A stretch of DNA of 64,000 nucleotides from Roseospira visakhapatnamensis. Lineage in GTDB: Bacteria > Pseudomonadota > Alphaproteobacteria > Rhodospirillales > Rhodospirillaceae. Positions within the stretch are counted from its first letter, which is position 1. Each line of letters starts with the position of its first letter. A program made the position numbers and the translations under genes. Under the pieces are notes generated by a model that had not been told where the DNA came from, made no database searches, and worked only from the letters and a program-made list of their open reading frames with translations. The stretch covers positions 1-64,000 of the forward strand of contig NZ_JACIGK010000008.1 in NCBI RefSeq assembly GCF_014197915.1, written 5' to 3'. Below, in pieces: positions 37,392 through 45,190 of this stretch.

Positions 37392-39365
37392 TCAGAAGTT
37401 CACGACGGTCCACAGGAAGAAGGCGCGTCCGGGCGCGTTGATCGGCCCCGGATTGGGCGTGTCGGTCACGTAATGGGGGTCGAGTTCGGCGTACTCGGTG
37501 TCCAGCACGTTCGAGATCCCGAGCCGCACGCCCACGCGGTCATGAACCTGCACACCGCCGTAGACGTCCAGGACGGCGAAGGCATCGATGTCTTCCGGGT
37601 CCAGGGCGGTTCCGGTATTGAGGTCGTCGTCGGGATCGGTCGGCCCGGCGACCGCGCGCACCTTCAGGCCGGCGTTCCAGGTGCCGTGCACGCCCAGCCG
37701 GTCGTGGTAGTCGACCAGGAAGACGGCCTCGGCCGGCGCGATGCCGTACAGGCCCCGGTCTTCATCCAGGTTCTCGGCCCAGGTGGCGCGCCCGTAGACA
37801 CCGGCGGACAGGGTGCGGGTGGGGTTCCACTCGGCCGACAGGGTCAGGCTGGTGAACCGGGCATCCATGTTGCGCCAGATCAGGGTCTGGTCGCCGGCCC
37901 GGTCCCGACTGATGAAGTTGTCGACGTGATCGTGGGAGACGGATCCCGACAGGCGGTACGATGCCGCGTCCATCAACGGGGCCTTGCGGCCGAAGTCGAG
38001 CCAGCCCGCGCTCTCGTAGCTGGCGCCCGCCTCGACGCGATAGTGCACCTCGGGGTCCAGGCCGGGATTGCCGACGGCGCGCATCCGGGCCTGGGCATGA
38101 TTGCGGGCGAAGTACAGCTCCTGATTCTCGGGGAGCCGGGCGATGCGGCCGAGGCTGAGATGCGTGTCCAGGGCCTTGTCGAGCCACGACCGGCTCATGG
38201 TCGCCACGGCGCTGATGGCGTGCAGGCTGGTGTCCGTGTCGTCGGTGCCGGCGTACTGGCGGTAGAGCGCGCGGGGCGTGGTGGTGCTGACCACGCTTGT
38301 CCCGGTGGGATTGAGCCAGGACACGGGCTCGTCGGCGCGGCCGATGCCGGTGATGGCGTGTTGCCAGCGCAGTCCCAGGTCCAGTCGCGCCATGCCAAGG
38401 TCCAGCGCGGACTCGGCGAACACCTCGGCCTCCAGGCGCGTGACGTCCGGGTACTGGACGGCCGAGAAGGTCTCCAGGGAGATCCCGGTCGCCCGGTCGG
38501 CATCATGACTGTCGTACAGGCCGCGCACGCCGAGCCGGAAGGGGATGTCGCCGAGGCGTGTGTCGCCGTGCACACGCCCCTCGACCTTGCGCCGGTCCAC
38601 GTCCGCCTCCTGGCGCTGGCCGGGCTGCCGGCCGTCCTGGAACGTGAAGTTGTTGTTGCGCCGGTCGGCGAAGACGACGGTGGTCTCGGCGTGCACCGCC
38701 TCCAGCGCGCCCTCCAGGGTCTTGTCGAACAGCAGCTTGCCGATGTAGCGCGTGGTCTTGAGGGAATCCGTGCCGCTTTGGAGGGCGCTGTTCGGAGCCT
38801 CGACGGTGGTCGCGGCCTGCTTGTCGTCGCGAATCTCGTCGCGGATGACGATGGCCTTCAGCGCCGTGTCGGCATCCGGCAGATAGCCTAGAATGATCTG
38901 CTCCGTGTCTCGGCCATAACCCGCCCGCACCCGGTCGCCATCGCCGTCGTCGTAGGAGCCGCCCCACTTGTAGGTGCCGACACCCCGCATCAGGAAGGCG
39001 CCGGCGCGCGTCTTGACGTCGACGAACGCCTGGCGCGCCGCGCCGTTGTCGGTGAAACCGAACCCGGCCACCACCGGGCGGGGGGTGTTGATGACGGAGT
39101 CCAGCGCGCCGAGCGGTGGAGACACCGCGGTCCGGTCCCACTCGTCACGCTTGTACTTCCAGTCGCCGGGCATCCGCGTGACATCGTAGATGGGCATGAT
39201 CGCCATCGGGCTGCGCGCGTCGTGCTGGGCGAAGGTCGGAAACAGGGCCAAGGCGCCGCGCAACGTGAGCGGCTTCGTGCCGGCGTCCGCCTGGGCGGTG
39301 CCGACCAGGGCCGTGCTCGTCCACAGCAGGGCGGCCAGTCCCGTTTTGGTCTTGATCTTGATCAT
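37392..39365 (-). CDS. TonB-dependent-receptor-like outer-membrane barrel without a clear plug
   Basis: Outer-membrane protein of 657 aa. The signal peptide ends near TAQA (26), the last residue is Phe, and amphipathic strand pairs run from about residue 100 to the end. The stretch YDDGDGDRV (138-146) and LGYLPDADT (159-167) resembles, from memory, the copper-receptor OprC/NosA group. I cannot see a TonB box or the usual ~130-residue plug with its IRG and DGV motifs: only about 70 residues lie between signal and barrel. These include a Met/Trp/Asp-rich segment (50-78). First gene of the uptake operon. Confidence 0.7.
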   Translation of the reverse strand: MIKIKTKTGLAALLWTSTALVGTAQADAGTKPLTLRGALALFPTFAQHDARSPMAIMPIYDVTRMPGDWKYKRDEWDRTAVSPPLGALDSVINTPRPVVAGFGFTDNGAARQAFVDVKTRAGAFLMRGVGTYKWGGSYDDGDGDRVRAGYGRDTEQIILGYLPDADTALKAIVIRDEIRDDKQAATTVEAPNSALQSGTDSLKTTRYIGKLLFDKTLEGALEAVHAETTVVFADRRNNNFTFQDGRQPGQRQEADVDRRKVEGRVHGDTRLGDIPFRLGVRGLYDSHDADRATGISLETFSAVQYPDVTRLEAEVFAESALDLGMARLDLGLRWQHAITGIGRADEPVSWLNPTGTSVVSTTTPRALYRQYAGTDDTDTSLHAISAVATMSRSWLDKALDTHLSLGRIARLPENQELYFARNHAQARMRAVGNPGLDPEVHYRVEAGASYESAGWLDFGRKAPLMDAASYRLSGSVSHDHVDNFISRDRAGDQTLIWRNMDARFTSLTLSAEWNPTRTLSAGVYGRATWAENLDEDRGLYGIAPAEAVFLVDYHDRLGVHGTWNAGLKVRAVAGPTDPDDDLNTGTALDPEDIDAFAVLDVYGGVQVHDRVGVRLGISNVLDTEYAELDPHYVTDTPNPGPINAPGRAFFLWTVVNF

Positions 39366-39697
39366 GCGTCATTCCCCTCCGATGACACCGGGGGTGACCG
39401 ACGCCAACGAGGCATCTGTCCCGGTTCCGACGGGGACGGACAGTATTAATTATGATAATTGGTCGCAATAGCAATTCTGTGAGACACGGGATCCTGTAAT
39501 TACACCGAAAAATGCCGCCAACCATCAACCTTTGAAGGAATTTTTATTTACAGTGTTATCCAATTTTATTGGTGGGTTATTGAAGTATACGGTTTGCGTG
39601 ACCGGATTGGTCCACTTGGCTTCGGCGACCGTGCGTGCGGACAACGCAGGGACGAAAGCGCCGACAAGGGACGGTCACGGGTCAATGACCGCGTGTG
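39366..39697. promoter_or_regulatory. Upstream region of the receptor operon, with AT-rich palindrome
   Basis: AATTATGATAATT (39448-39460) is a perfect 13-bp palindrome in an AT-rich block about 85 bases before the receptor start at 39365. It is a candidate operator for a metal-responsive (Fur-like) or similar repressor. A second inverted repeat, CCAAT-TTT-ATTGG, lies around 39560. The leader between palindrome and ATG could fold (CTGTCC/GGACAG on the minus strand), but I cannot match it to a known riboswitch. Confidence 0.5.
39672..39691 (-). terminator. Hairpin 3' of the methyltransferase gene
   Basis: CGGTCA (39672-39677) pairs with TGACCG (39686-39691), 6 bases past the minus-strand stop at 39698. 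The arms equal the core of the 6128 hairpin. No T-run. Confidence 0.4.
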
Positions 39698-40348
39698 TCA
39701 GAGCGGTTTCGCCAGGACCATGGTCCAGGGAATGGGCCGCCGTGTCTCGACGATCCGGAACCGCTGCGCGACCAGGGTTTCGAAAGCGCGGGAGGACCAG
39801 TGCTGGACATGCCCGGGGGTGTTGCCCAGGTCGCGCAGGTACCGCAGCCTCGCCACGTTCAGCACCCGCCAGAGCGGTTCTCGCGGAACGCTCAGAATCA
39901 CGTGTCCGGTCGTGAGGTGGGCGAGGCGGTCCAGGGCGCCCACGGGGTCGGACACATGCTCCAGGACCTCGCAACAGAGGACCAGATCCGCCGTCCGGTC
40001 GCCGAGGTCACCCAAAAGGTCGGCCCCGAAGACATCGACGCGAGGGCCGTCCGGCGGGGACTCATCAGGCGTGGGCACCAGTCGGGCCCGCGCCTGATCG
40101 ACGCATTCGGCATCCACGTCGAACGCCGTCAGCTGCTCGACGCGATGCATCAGGCGTGCCGAGATCTCTCCCTCGCCACAGCCCGCCTCCATCAGGGTCC
40201 GGGGTGCGGCGCGCCGGACCAGGGCGTCCAGGTCGCGAAAGAAGCCCGCCATCAGGATACGCACGATCGGGTTCCCGGACCCATACTTGTTGTAGACGTT
40301 GCCGCCAATGTTGGCGGGCGTGCCTGAGGCGGGATGAGGGAGAGCCAT
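39698..40348 (-). CDS. Class I SAM-dependent methyltransferase
   Basis: Soluble methyltransferase of 216 aa (Methyltransf_11/23 type). Motif I is LMEAGCGEGEISARL, the acidic residue ending strand 2 is in TAFDVDAECV, and motif IV is DLVLCCEVLEHVSDP with a following VILSVPREP. The conserved N-terminal NVYNKYGSGNPIVRILM block resembles methyltransferases of glycan or lipid pathways, but the substrate is unclear. It stands alone between the receptor operon and a decayed region, with no conserved partner. Confidence 0.82.
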   Translation of the reverse strand: MALPHPASGTPANIGGNVYNKYGSGNPIVRILMAGFFRDLDALVRRAAPRTLMEAGCGEGEISARLMHRVEQLTAFDVDAECVDQARARLVPTPDESPPDGPRVDVFGADLLGDLGDRTADLVLCCEVLEHVSDPVGALDRLAHLTTGHVILSVPREPLWRVLNVARLRYLRDLGNTPGHVQHWSSRAFETLVAQRFRIVETRRPIPWTMVLAKPL

Positions 40349-40612
40349 TGAAGCGCGACACTTGAGTTTGCAGTAGCTGCCATTTGACTTGCAGCACTCG
40401 ATATCATGTGTGGGCGCCTTCTGGAAGCGGGCTCAGGGGGCTCTCAGGGGTCTCTGAGAGACGACGGCGGATGATCTCAACGTAGCGCGGATCGGCGTCG
40501 GAGAGCCCGGCCCGGCGGCCAGCACCTGTTGGTGCGCCAGAAACGAGGGGCTCTGCATGAAGAACACCGAACCTGCTGACACCCCTGTCCAGGGTGCCGG
40601 GACCAGCTCAGG
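40349..40612 (-). pseudogene. Decayed coding DNA, unidentified
   Basis: Between the methyltransferase start and the GST fragment no intact gene fits. A minus-strand frame reading GLSDADPRYVEIIRRRL followed by SETPESPL and a stop looks like the tail of a former protein, but I cannot name it. Together with the neighbouring fragments it marks past rearrangement. Confidence 0.4.
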
Positions 40613-40705
40613 TCATAAGGGCACGCCGGCCTCTTCCAGGAATAGGACCGACTTGTAGCCGTTCATGGTCGCGGTGGTGTAGAGGTGGATGTCAGGCTGC
40701 GGCAT
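40613..40705 (-). pseudogene. Glutathione S-transferase N-terminal fragment
   Basis: A 30-codon frame begins MPQPDIHLYTTATMNGYK and continues SVLFLEEAGVPL to a stop. This is the thioredoxin-fold start of a GST (normally LYTxxTPNGxK, then LEExGxPY). Shifting frame after VP gives YDLSW, as expected of the next residues, and then nonsense, so a frameshift plus deletion is likely. It overlaps the mdaB 3' end by 14 bases. Confidence 0.65.
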
Positions 40706-41303
40706 GCCCGGTCTCCGTAGCGAAAACCGCCGTCAGGTGCGCGTCGAAGCGGGCCAAATCGGCCTCAATCCGGGGGTTCTTCATCACGTCGAAGGCCGCG
40801 AAGGTGGGCAGCGGCGCCATCGCGAGGAAGCGCGCGGTCAGGTGGACCGGTCTTAGCAGGTCGTCGACGCCACCGCCGGCGAAAAAGGGCTCGGCGGGAT
40901 TGTCGAACGCCTCCCGGGGCGCGTTGAAGGTGACCGAGAGCATGTAGGTCGTCCCGTCCAGCGCGCCGCCCATGCCGTAGTTGGCCGTGGGCGCGTCCGC
41001 GCGGCGGCCATCTCCGGTGGCGAGCCGCCCGTCCATGCCGGTCGTGTAGACCTCGTCCATGTACCTCTTGAGGGGCCAAGGCACGCCCATCCAGTTGACG
41101 GGGAACTGGAGGATCACGGTGTCCGCCCAGACGTGGGTGTCGATCTCCTGCTCGACATCGTAGCCCTCCGCAACCCGCGTCACGCGGACTTCGTGGCCCA
41201 GGGCGGAGAGCGCGTCGCGCGCGCGCTCGACCAGCGTGGCGTTCAGGGCGCCCTTCGAGAAGGGATATGGCTGGTGGCCGTTCAGAATGAGGATCCTGCT
41301 CAT
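40692..41303 (-). CDS. mdaB: NAD(P)H-quinone reductase, MdaB-like flavodoxin fold
   Basis: Soluble FAD enzyme of 203 aa in the MdaB/NQO1 group. It has ILILNGHQPYPFSKGALNATL (phosphate-binding loop), LQFPVNWMGVPWPLKRYMDEVY and NYGMGGALDGTTYMLSVTFNAP, all typical of this family. It catalyses two-electron quinone reduction, avoiding semiquinone formation. It is transcribed away from an HxlR-family gene 132 bases off, a frequent pairing in which the regulator controls the reductase in response to quinones or electrophiles. Confidence 0.88.
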   Translation of the reverse strand: MSRILILNGHQPYPFSKGALNATLVERARDALSALGHEVRVTRVAEGYDVEQEIDTHVWADTVILQFPVNWMGVPWPLKRYMDEVYTTGMDGRLATGDGRRADAPTANYGMGGALDGTTYMLSVTFNAPREAFDNPAEPFFAGGGVDDLLRPVHLTARFLAMAPLPTFAAFDVMKNPRIEADLARFDAHLTAVFATETGHAAA

Positions 41304-41387
41304 GGTGTCTCCTGCGATCCGCGTGGCGGGCCTTGACGCGCCCGATCTGCGGCGTGATGATGCGGATGGAGCAAACGGAAATCAACC

Positions 41388-41395
41388 AGTATACT
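41388..41395. promoter_or_regulatory. Candidate HxlR operator / -10 region
   Basis: AGTATACT is a perfect palindrome in an AT-rich patch midway between mdaB and the HxlR gene. TATACT reads as a -10-like hexamer on both strands. No good -35 was found on either side. Confidence 0.4.
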
Positions 41396-41435
41396 TTTTG
41401 TAACCTTGTGATCGTGGCCCAGATGGAGGCGTCGG

Positions 41436-41795
41436 ATGCGCGCACGAGTCGTGGAGGACGATCGGGGGCGGCGCGAGGCCCGTGATGCCTGCCTGGAACC
41501 GTGCCCGATCGAACGGGGCATGCGGATCATCGGCGGCAAATGGACGGGGTCCATTCTGTGGCATCTCAAGGACGGCCCGGTGCGCTTCAACGACCTGGCC
41601 CGCATGATCGGCGGCGCCAGCAAGAAGATGATTACGGAGCGGCTGCGTCAACTTGAGGGGCATGGGCTGGTCCGACGCGAGGTTATCGATAGCGCGCCGA
41701 TTTCCGTGACCTACGAGATCACGGACCTCGGTCGGACGGCGCTCGGGTTCCTTGATGAACTGAGAACGTGGAGCGAGGGGCTGCCGCAGGGGTGA
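41436..41795 (+). CDS. HxlR family transcriptional regulator
   Basis: Winged-helix regulator of 119 aa. It has the HxlR core: CPIERGMRIIGGKWTGSILWHL, then FNDLARMIGGASKKMITERLRQLEGHGLVRREV, and TYEITDLGR. Cys19 and Cys23 lie just before the first helix, matching the position of the redox-active Cys in YodB/QorR-type members, so thiol-based sensing of quinones is likely. Divergent from mdaB, it probably represses that gene and itself. Confidence 0.9.
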   Translation: MRARVVEDDRGRREARDACLEPCPIERGMRIIGGKWTGSILWHLKDGPVRFNDLARMIGGASKKMITERLRQLEGHGLVRREVIDSAPISVTYEITDLGRTALGFLDELRTWSEGLPQG

Positions 41796-41820
41796 TGCGG
41801 CCCAGATTCGCCATGCTGCC

Positions 41821-41946
41821 GTGTTGCGGTCCTGGCGGAGGGCTGCACGATCCACCCCCCTGGTCCTGCGTGCCGACAACGGCAGCCCCATGAAGGACGC
41901 GACCATGACGGCGATGCAGAACGCCCGGGGCATCCCGGCGCCATAA
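41821..41946 (+). pseudogene. IS3-family transposase fragment
   Basis: In frame from 41821 the sequence ends LVLRADNGSPMKDATMTAMQ and then reaches a stop at 41944-41946. ADNGSPMKxATM is the second Asp of the DDE catalytic core in IS3-type OrfB transposases. About 42 codons survive. Neither terminal repeats nor the rest of the element are visible, so this is a scar. Confidence 0.7.
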
Positions 41947-42129
41947 CGCTCTGTCACCCAACCGCAACAGCAACACCCTTTTGCTGCGCCGCCGAAAACG
42001 CTATGGTTCGCGCACTTATGTCCACGCCGGTGTTTGGACCGCCTTGGCGCGCGCCGCGGGCAGGGTCGCCGGTCCCGTCAGGACGGCCCGGATGGGCTCC
42101 CTCTTTTCATACAAGGACACCCCCTTTCC

Positions 42130-42666
42130 ATGGACCTGAACAAGATCCCCGTCGGCCAGAATCCGCCCGAGGATGTCAACGTCATCATTGAGGTCCCGCT
42201 GCGCCACGACCCCGTGAAGTACGAGGTCGACAAGGACTCGGGCGCCATGTACGTGGACCGCTTCCTGCATACCGCGATGCATTATCCGGTCAACTACGGC
42301 TTCATCCCGCACACCCTGTCGGATGACGGCGACCCGCTGGACGTGATGGTCATCGGCCGCATTCCGGTCGCCGTGGGCTGTGTCATGCGGGTGCGCCCCA
42401 TCGGCGTGATGCGCATGGAGGACGAGGCCGGCATGGACGAGAAGCTGCTGGGCGTGCCCCACACCAAGCTTCATCCGTACCACGACAACGTGATGCACTA
42501 TAAGGACGTGCGCCCGGTCGAACTGCATCGCATTGAGCACTTCTTCGTGCACTACAAGGACCTTGAAGAAGGCAAGTGGACCAAGGTGCTGGGCTGGGAG
42601 GGACCGGAGGCCGCCTTCCAGGTGGTCCTCGACTCCATCGAGGCCGCCCAGAAGGCCAAGCCCTGA
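42130..42666 (+). CDS. ppa: Inorganic pyrophosphatase (family I)
   Basis: Cytoplasmic enzyme of 178 aa that hydrolyses PPi to phosphate, pulling biosynthetic reactions forward. The signature DDGDPLDVMV binds the Mg ions; other conserved residues are in VEVDKDSGAMYVDR and NYGFIPHTL. ATG 42130 gives the family length; the frame is open from 42034. A long hairpin follows the stop. Confidence 0.96.
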   Translation: MDLNKIPVGQNPPEDVNVIIEVPLRHDPVKYEVDKDSGAMYVDRFLHTAMHYPVNYGFIPHTLSDDGDPLDVMVIGRIPVAVGCVMRVRPIGVMRMEDEAGMDEKLLGVPHTKLHPYHDNVMHYKDVRPVELHRIEHFFVHYKDLEEGKWTKVLGWEGPEAAFQVVLDSIEAAQKAKP

Positions 42667-42682
42667 CCGCACGGGCACGACT

Positions 42683-42717
42683 CCAGAGGACGGGGTGTCC
42701 CGCGCCCCATCCTCTGG
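42683..42717 (+). terminator. Hairpin 3' of ppa
   Basis: CCAGAGGA (42683-42690) pairs with TCCTCTGG (42710-42717), and the stem extends inward by GGGG/CCCC after one mismatch. It begins 17 bases past the ppa stop. No T-tract follows. Confidence 0.6.
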
Positions 42718-43000
42718 GCCTATGCTCCCCTATCGGCACGGCGCGCGGGTCCCGTGCGAGGGGGCGGGAAGGGGGGTGGGCGGCGGCGCGCGCCGGGGCC
42801 GCCCGGCCCAGTCGTCACATGCGTCCGCCGCCGGGACAAGCTCGTGACGCGCGGACCAGCCCGGGCTGATCGCGTCCCGCGTTCCCACGATTGCCCAGTC
42901 CAGGGCTTGGCCTCCCCTATCATTGCCTGAATAGGGCGGGTATGCTTCCTGCTCCGTCCACGCCCATCCCGAGGCGGGACCAGGTCGATGGGGAGGAAGC
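42718..43000. other. Gap before the macrodomain gene
   Basis: About 280 GC-rich noncoding bases. A Shine-Dalgarno (GGGGAGG) lies near 42989-42995. No further structure was recognised. Confidence 0.35.
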
Positions 43001-43546
43001 ATGGACAGCGCGCTCTTGGACCGCCTTGAGGTGGTCGAGGGAGACATTACCACCGAGACCACCGACGCCATCGTCAACGCCGCCAACGAAAGCCTGCTCG
43101 GCGGCGGCGGTGTCGACGGGGCCATCCACAAGGCCGCCGGGCCGGATCTGCTGGCGGCCTGCCGGGCGATGGGGGGGTGCCCCACGGGGGAGGCCCGGGT
43201 CACCGGGGGCTTCGACCTGCCGGCGCGCTGGGTGGTGCACGCGGTCGGGCCTGTCTACGACGAGACCCGCGCCGACGCCTGCGACCGGGAGTTAGGCGCC
43301 GCCTACCTCAATGCCTTGCGATCGGCCGCCGAAGTGGGCGCGCGCAGCATCGCCTTTCCGGCCATCTCCACGGGGGCCTACGGCTATCCCGCCGATCGCG
43401 CCGCCCGGGTCGCGGTGCTGGCCGTGGCCAAGGGGCTGGAAAACGACGGCCGGATCACCTCGGTCCGCTTCGTGTGCTTCAACGAACGCGCCGCGCGGCT
43501 GCACCAGGCGGCCATCGATGCCCTGCGGGCGCTGACCACGGCGTAA
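43001..43546 (+). CDS. ymdB: Macrodomain protein, O-acetyl-ADP-ribose deacetylase type
   Basis: Single macrodomain of 181 aa (MacroD/YmdB type). The ADP-ribose site is visible as GDITTETTDAIVNAANESLLGGGGVDGAIHKAAG in pieces, with the catalytic-loop Asn/Asp residues, and FPAISTGAYGYP as the phosphate loop. It should remove O-acetyl-ADP-ribose or ADP-ribose from acidic residues; YmdB also modulates RNase III in E. coli. It stands alone, opposite nth, with 15 bases between their stops. Confidence 0.93.
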   Translation: MDSALLDRLEVVEGDITTETTDAIVNAANESLLGGGGVDGAIHKAAGPDLLAACRAMGGCPTGEARVTGGFDLPARWVVHAVGPVYDETRADACDRELGAAYLNALRSAAEVGARSIAFPAISTGAYGYPADRAARVAVLAVAKGLENDGRITSVRFVCFNERAARLHQAAIDALRALTTA

Positions 43547-43561
43547 CACCGGCGCGGCGGC

Positions 43562-44269
43562 TCACGCCCCCGCTCGCCCCGGGCCAGCCCCCTTGTCCGG
43601 ATACCCGCACAGATCGGCGATGGCGCAGGTCGCGCAGGCCGGCTTGCGGGCCTTGCACACATAGCGTCCGTGGAGGATCAGCCAGTGATGCGCGTGAGGG
43701 CGGAAGCGATCCGGCGTGACGCGCTCCAGGCCGTCCTCCACCGCGCGCACGGTCTTGCCCGGGGCCAGGCCGGTGCGATTGGCGACGCGGAAGATGTGCG
43801 TGTCCACGGCGATGGTCGGATGCCCGAAGGCCACGTTCAGCACCACATTGGCGGTCTTGCGGCCGACCCCGGCCAATGCCTCCAGCGCCGCCCGGTCCTG
43901 GGGCACCTGCCCCCCGTGGTGATCCACCAGATCGCGGGACAGGGCGATGACGTTCCGCGCCTTGGCATTGAAAAGCCCAATGGTGCGGATGTGCTGGCGC
44001 ACCCCGTCCTCGCCCAGGGCCAGCATCCTCTCCGGCGTGTCGGCCGCCGCGAACAGGCCCTTGGTGGCCTTGTTCACGCCCTTGTCGGTGGCCTGGGCCG
44101 ACAACACCACGGCGACCAGCAGGGTGTAGGGATTGACGTAGTCCAGTTCGCTCCGGGGCTCCGGCAAGGCGGCGGCCAGGCGCGCGTAGAGGGCGTCGAC
44201 GGCCTCCGGCGTCAGGGGCGGGACGGCGGACGGTCGGGACGGCGCGGGCGACGGGTCGATGGGGCTCAT
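43562..44269 (-). CDS. nth: Endonuclease III
   Basis: Base-excision repair glycosylase/AP-lyase of 235 aa for oxidised pyrimidines. The helix-hairpin-helix with catalytic Lys is ALAGVGRKTANVVLN, and the catalytic Asp is in AVDTHIFRVANR. The [4Fe-4S] loop C-x6-C-x2-C-x5-C (CKARKPACATCAIADLC) is complete. The first ~20 residues are a Pro/Ser tail not shared by the family. Confidence 0.95.
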   Translation of the reverse strand: MSPIDPSPAPSRPSAVPPLTPEAVDALYARLAAALPEPRSELDYVNPYTLLVAVVLSAQATDKGVNKATKGLFAAADTPERMLALGEDGVRQHIRTIGLFNAKARNVIALSRDLVDHHGGQVPQDRAALEALAGVGRKTANVVLNVAFGHPTIAVDTHIFRVANRTGLAPGKTVRAVEDGLERVTPDRFRPHAHHWLILHGRYVCKARKPACATCAIADLCGYPDKGAGPGRAGA

Positions 44270-44575
44270 GGGCGCGCAGCCTACACCGGCCCCGGGAAAA
44301 CGGGAAGCGGGACGCGGAGGACGTTGACGCTCTCAACCCAGGGCCACATTCTGTACGATCGTTGTGTACGAGCCGAGGACTCTCGGCGCCGTGCGGGCGA
44401 GGTCGGCGGCCCCCGAGCCCGGCCATCGGACCGCCGCAAGGGGCCGATGACGTTTAGCCTATGATCATCCGTGACCACACGAAGACCGATCGTTCCAGGG
44501 GTTGGTCCGTGGGACTGGCGGAAGACCGGCACAAAACAACGGTCGAGAGCTTGTGTTGTTTTCCGGGAGACGACA

Positions 44576-44989
44576 ATGCGGTATGAGAAAGAGAATCCGG
44601 TTTTTGATCCTGCTTATTTGGGGGATACCAAGCTATATCCAGCCGAGCACGTGGACATATTCTGGCGCCGCGACGAAAATTTTCTGATCCGTGATGTAGA
44701 GGTTGCCCTCGCACCACGCGACGCCCTCAAGAACCCTGAGAAGCAGCAGAGATATTCGCAATGGCGAAAGACGTGGACGGCGAATCTGGGAAACTCGTGC
44801 GCGGACTGGATGCAGCCGAACGGCACCACACCGGCGGAAGTGTTCGGCGTCCTTCTGAGCTGCGGTTTTGCCGACCATCTGGAGCTGAAGCATGCCCTCC
44901 GCGAGTTTTCCTCCATCCAGGGCTGTGACTGGGCACGGGACATGCTGAAGGGGCTTCCGGTCGAGGAAGACGCGCCGGACCGGGGGTAA
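44576..44989 (+). CDS. Hypothetical protein
   Basis: Not recognised. A 137-aa reading frame from ATG 44576, with GGGAGA 7-8 bases upstream; ATG 44471 would add 35 doubtful residues. The protein looks soluble and globular, rich in aromatic and charged residues (YSQWRKTWTANLGNSCADW; DWARDMLKG), and no signal or membrane segment is seen. Codon use is less GC-biased than its neighbours and no partner gene lies close by, so it may be an acquired accessory gene. Confidence 0.55.
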   Translation: MRYEKENPVFDPAYLGDTKLYPAEHVDIFWRRDENFLIRDVEVALAPRDALKNPEKQQRYSQWRKTWTANLGNSCADWMQPNGTTPAEVFGVLLSCGFADHLELKHALREFSSIQGCDWARDMLKGLPVEEDAPDRG

Positions 44990-45190
44990 CGGATCGTCGT
45001 GTGTGGCGCGCCGTCATCCGAGGCAGCGCTCCGTCTTGAAGCCCATCTTGAAGATCGTGCCTTTTCGACCCAGACAGGGGATAAGGGCACCCCACCGCCC
45101 GCAGTGGTTCACCGGCATGGCCGGCGGATCCGCGGCCCCGTGTCGCCATGACCCGAGTCTTGATCACGCGCGTGTTGCCAGGGAGAGTTC

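Noticed and set aside
36363-38891. Plus-strand open frame of 842 codons opposite the receptor and binding-protein genes
   Set aside because: Shadow frame; the minus strand encodes a signal-peptide binding protein and an outer-membrane barrel in tight operon spacing.
39366-39440. Possible cobalamin or Moco riboswitch before the receptor gene
   Set aside because: No B12 box or recognisable Moco core could be identified; only a generic weak stem is present.
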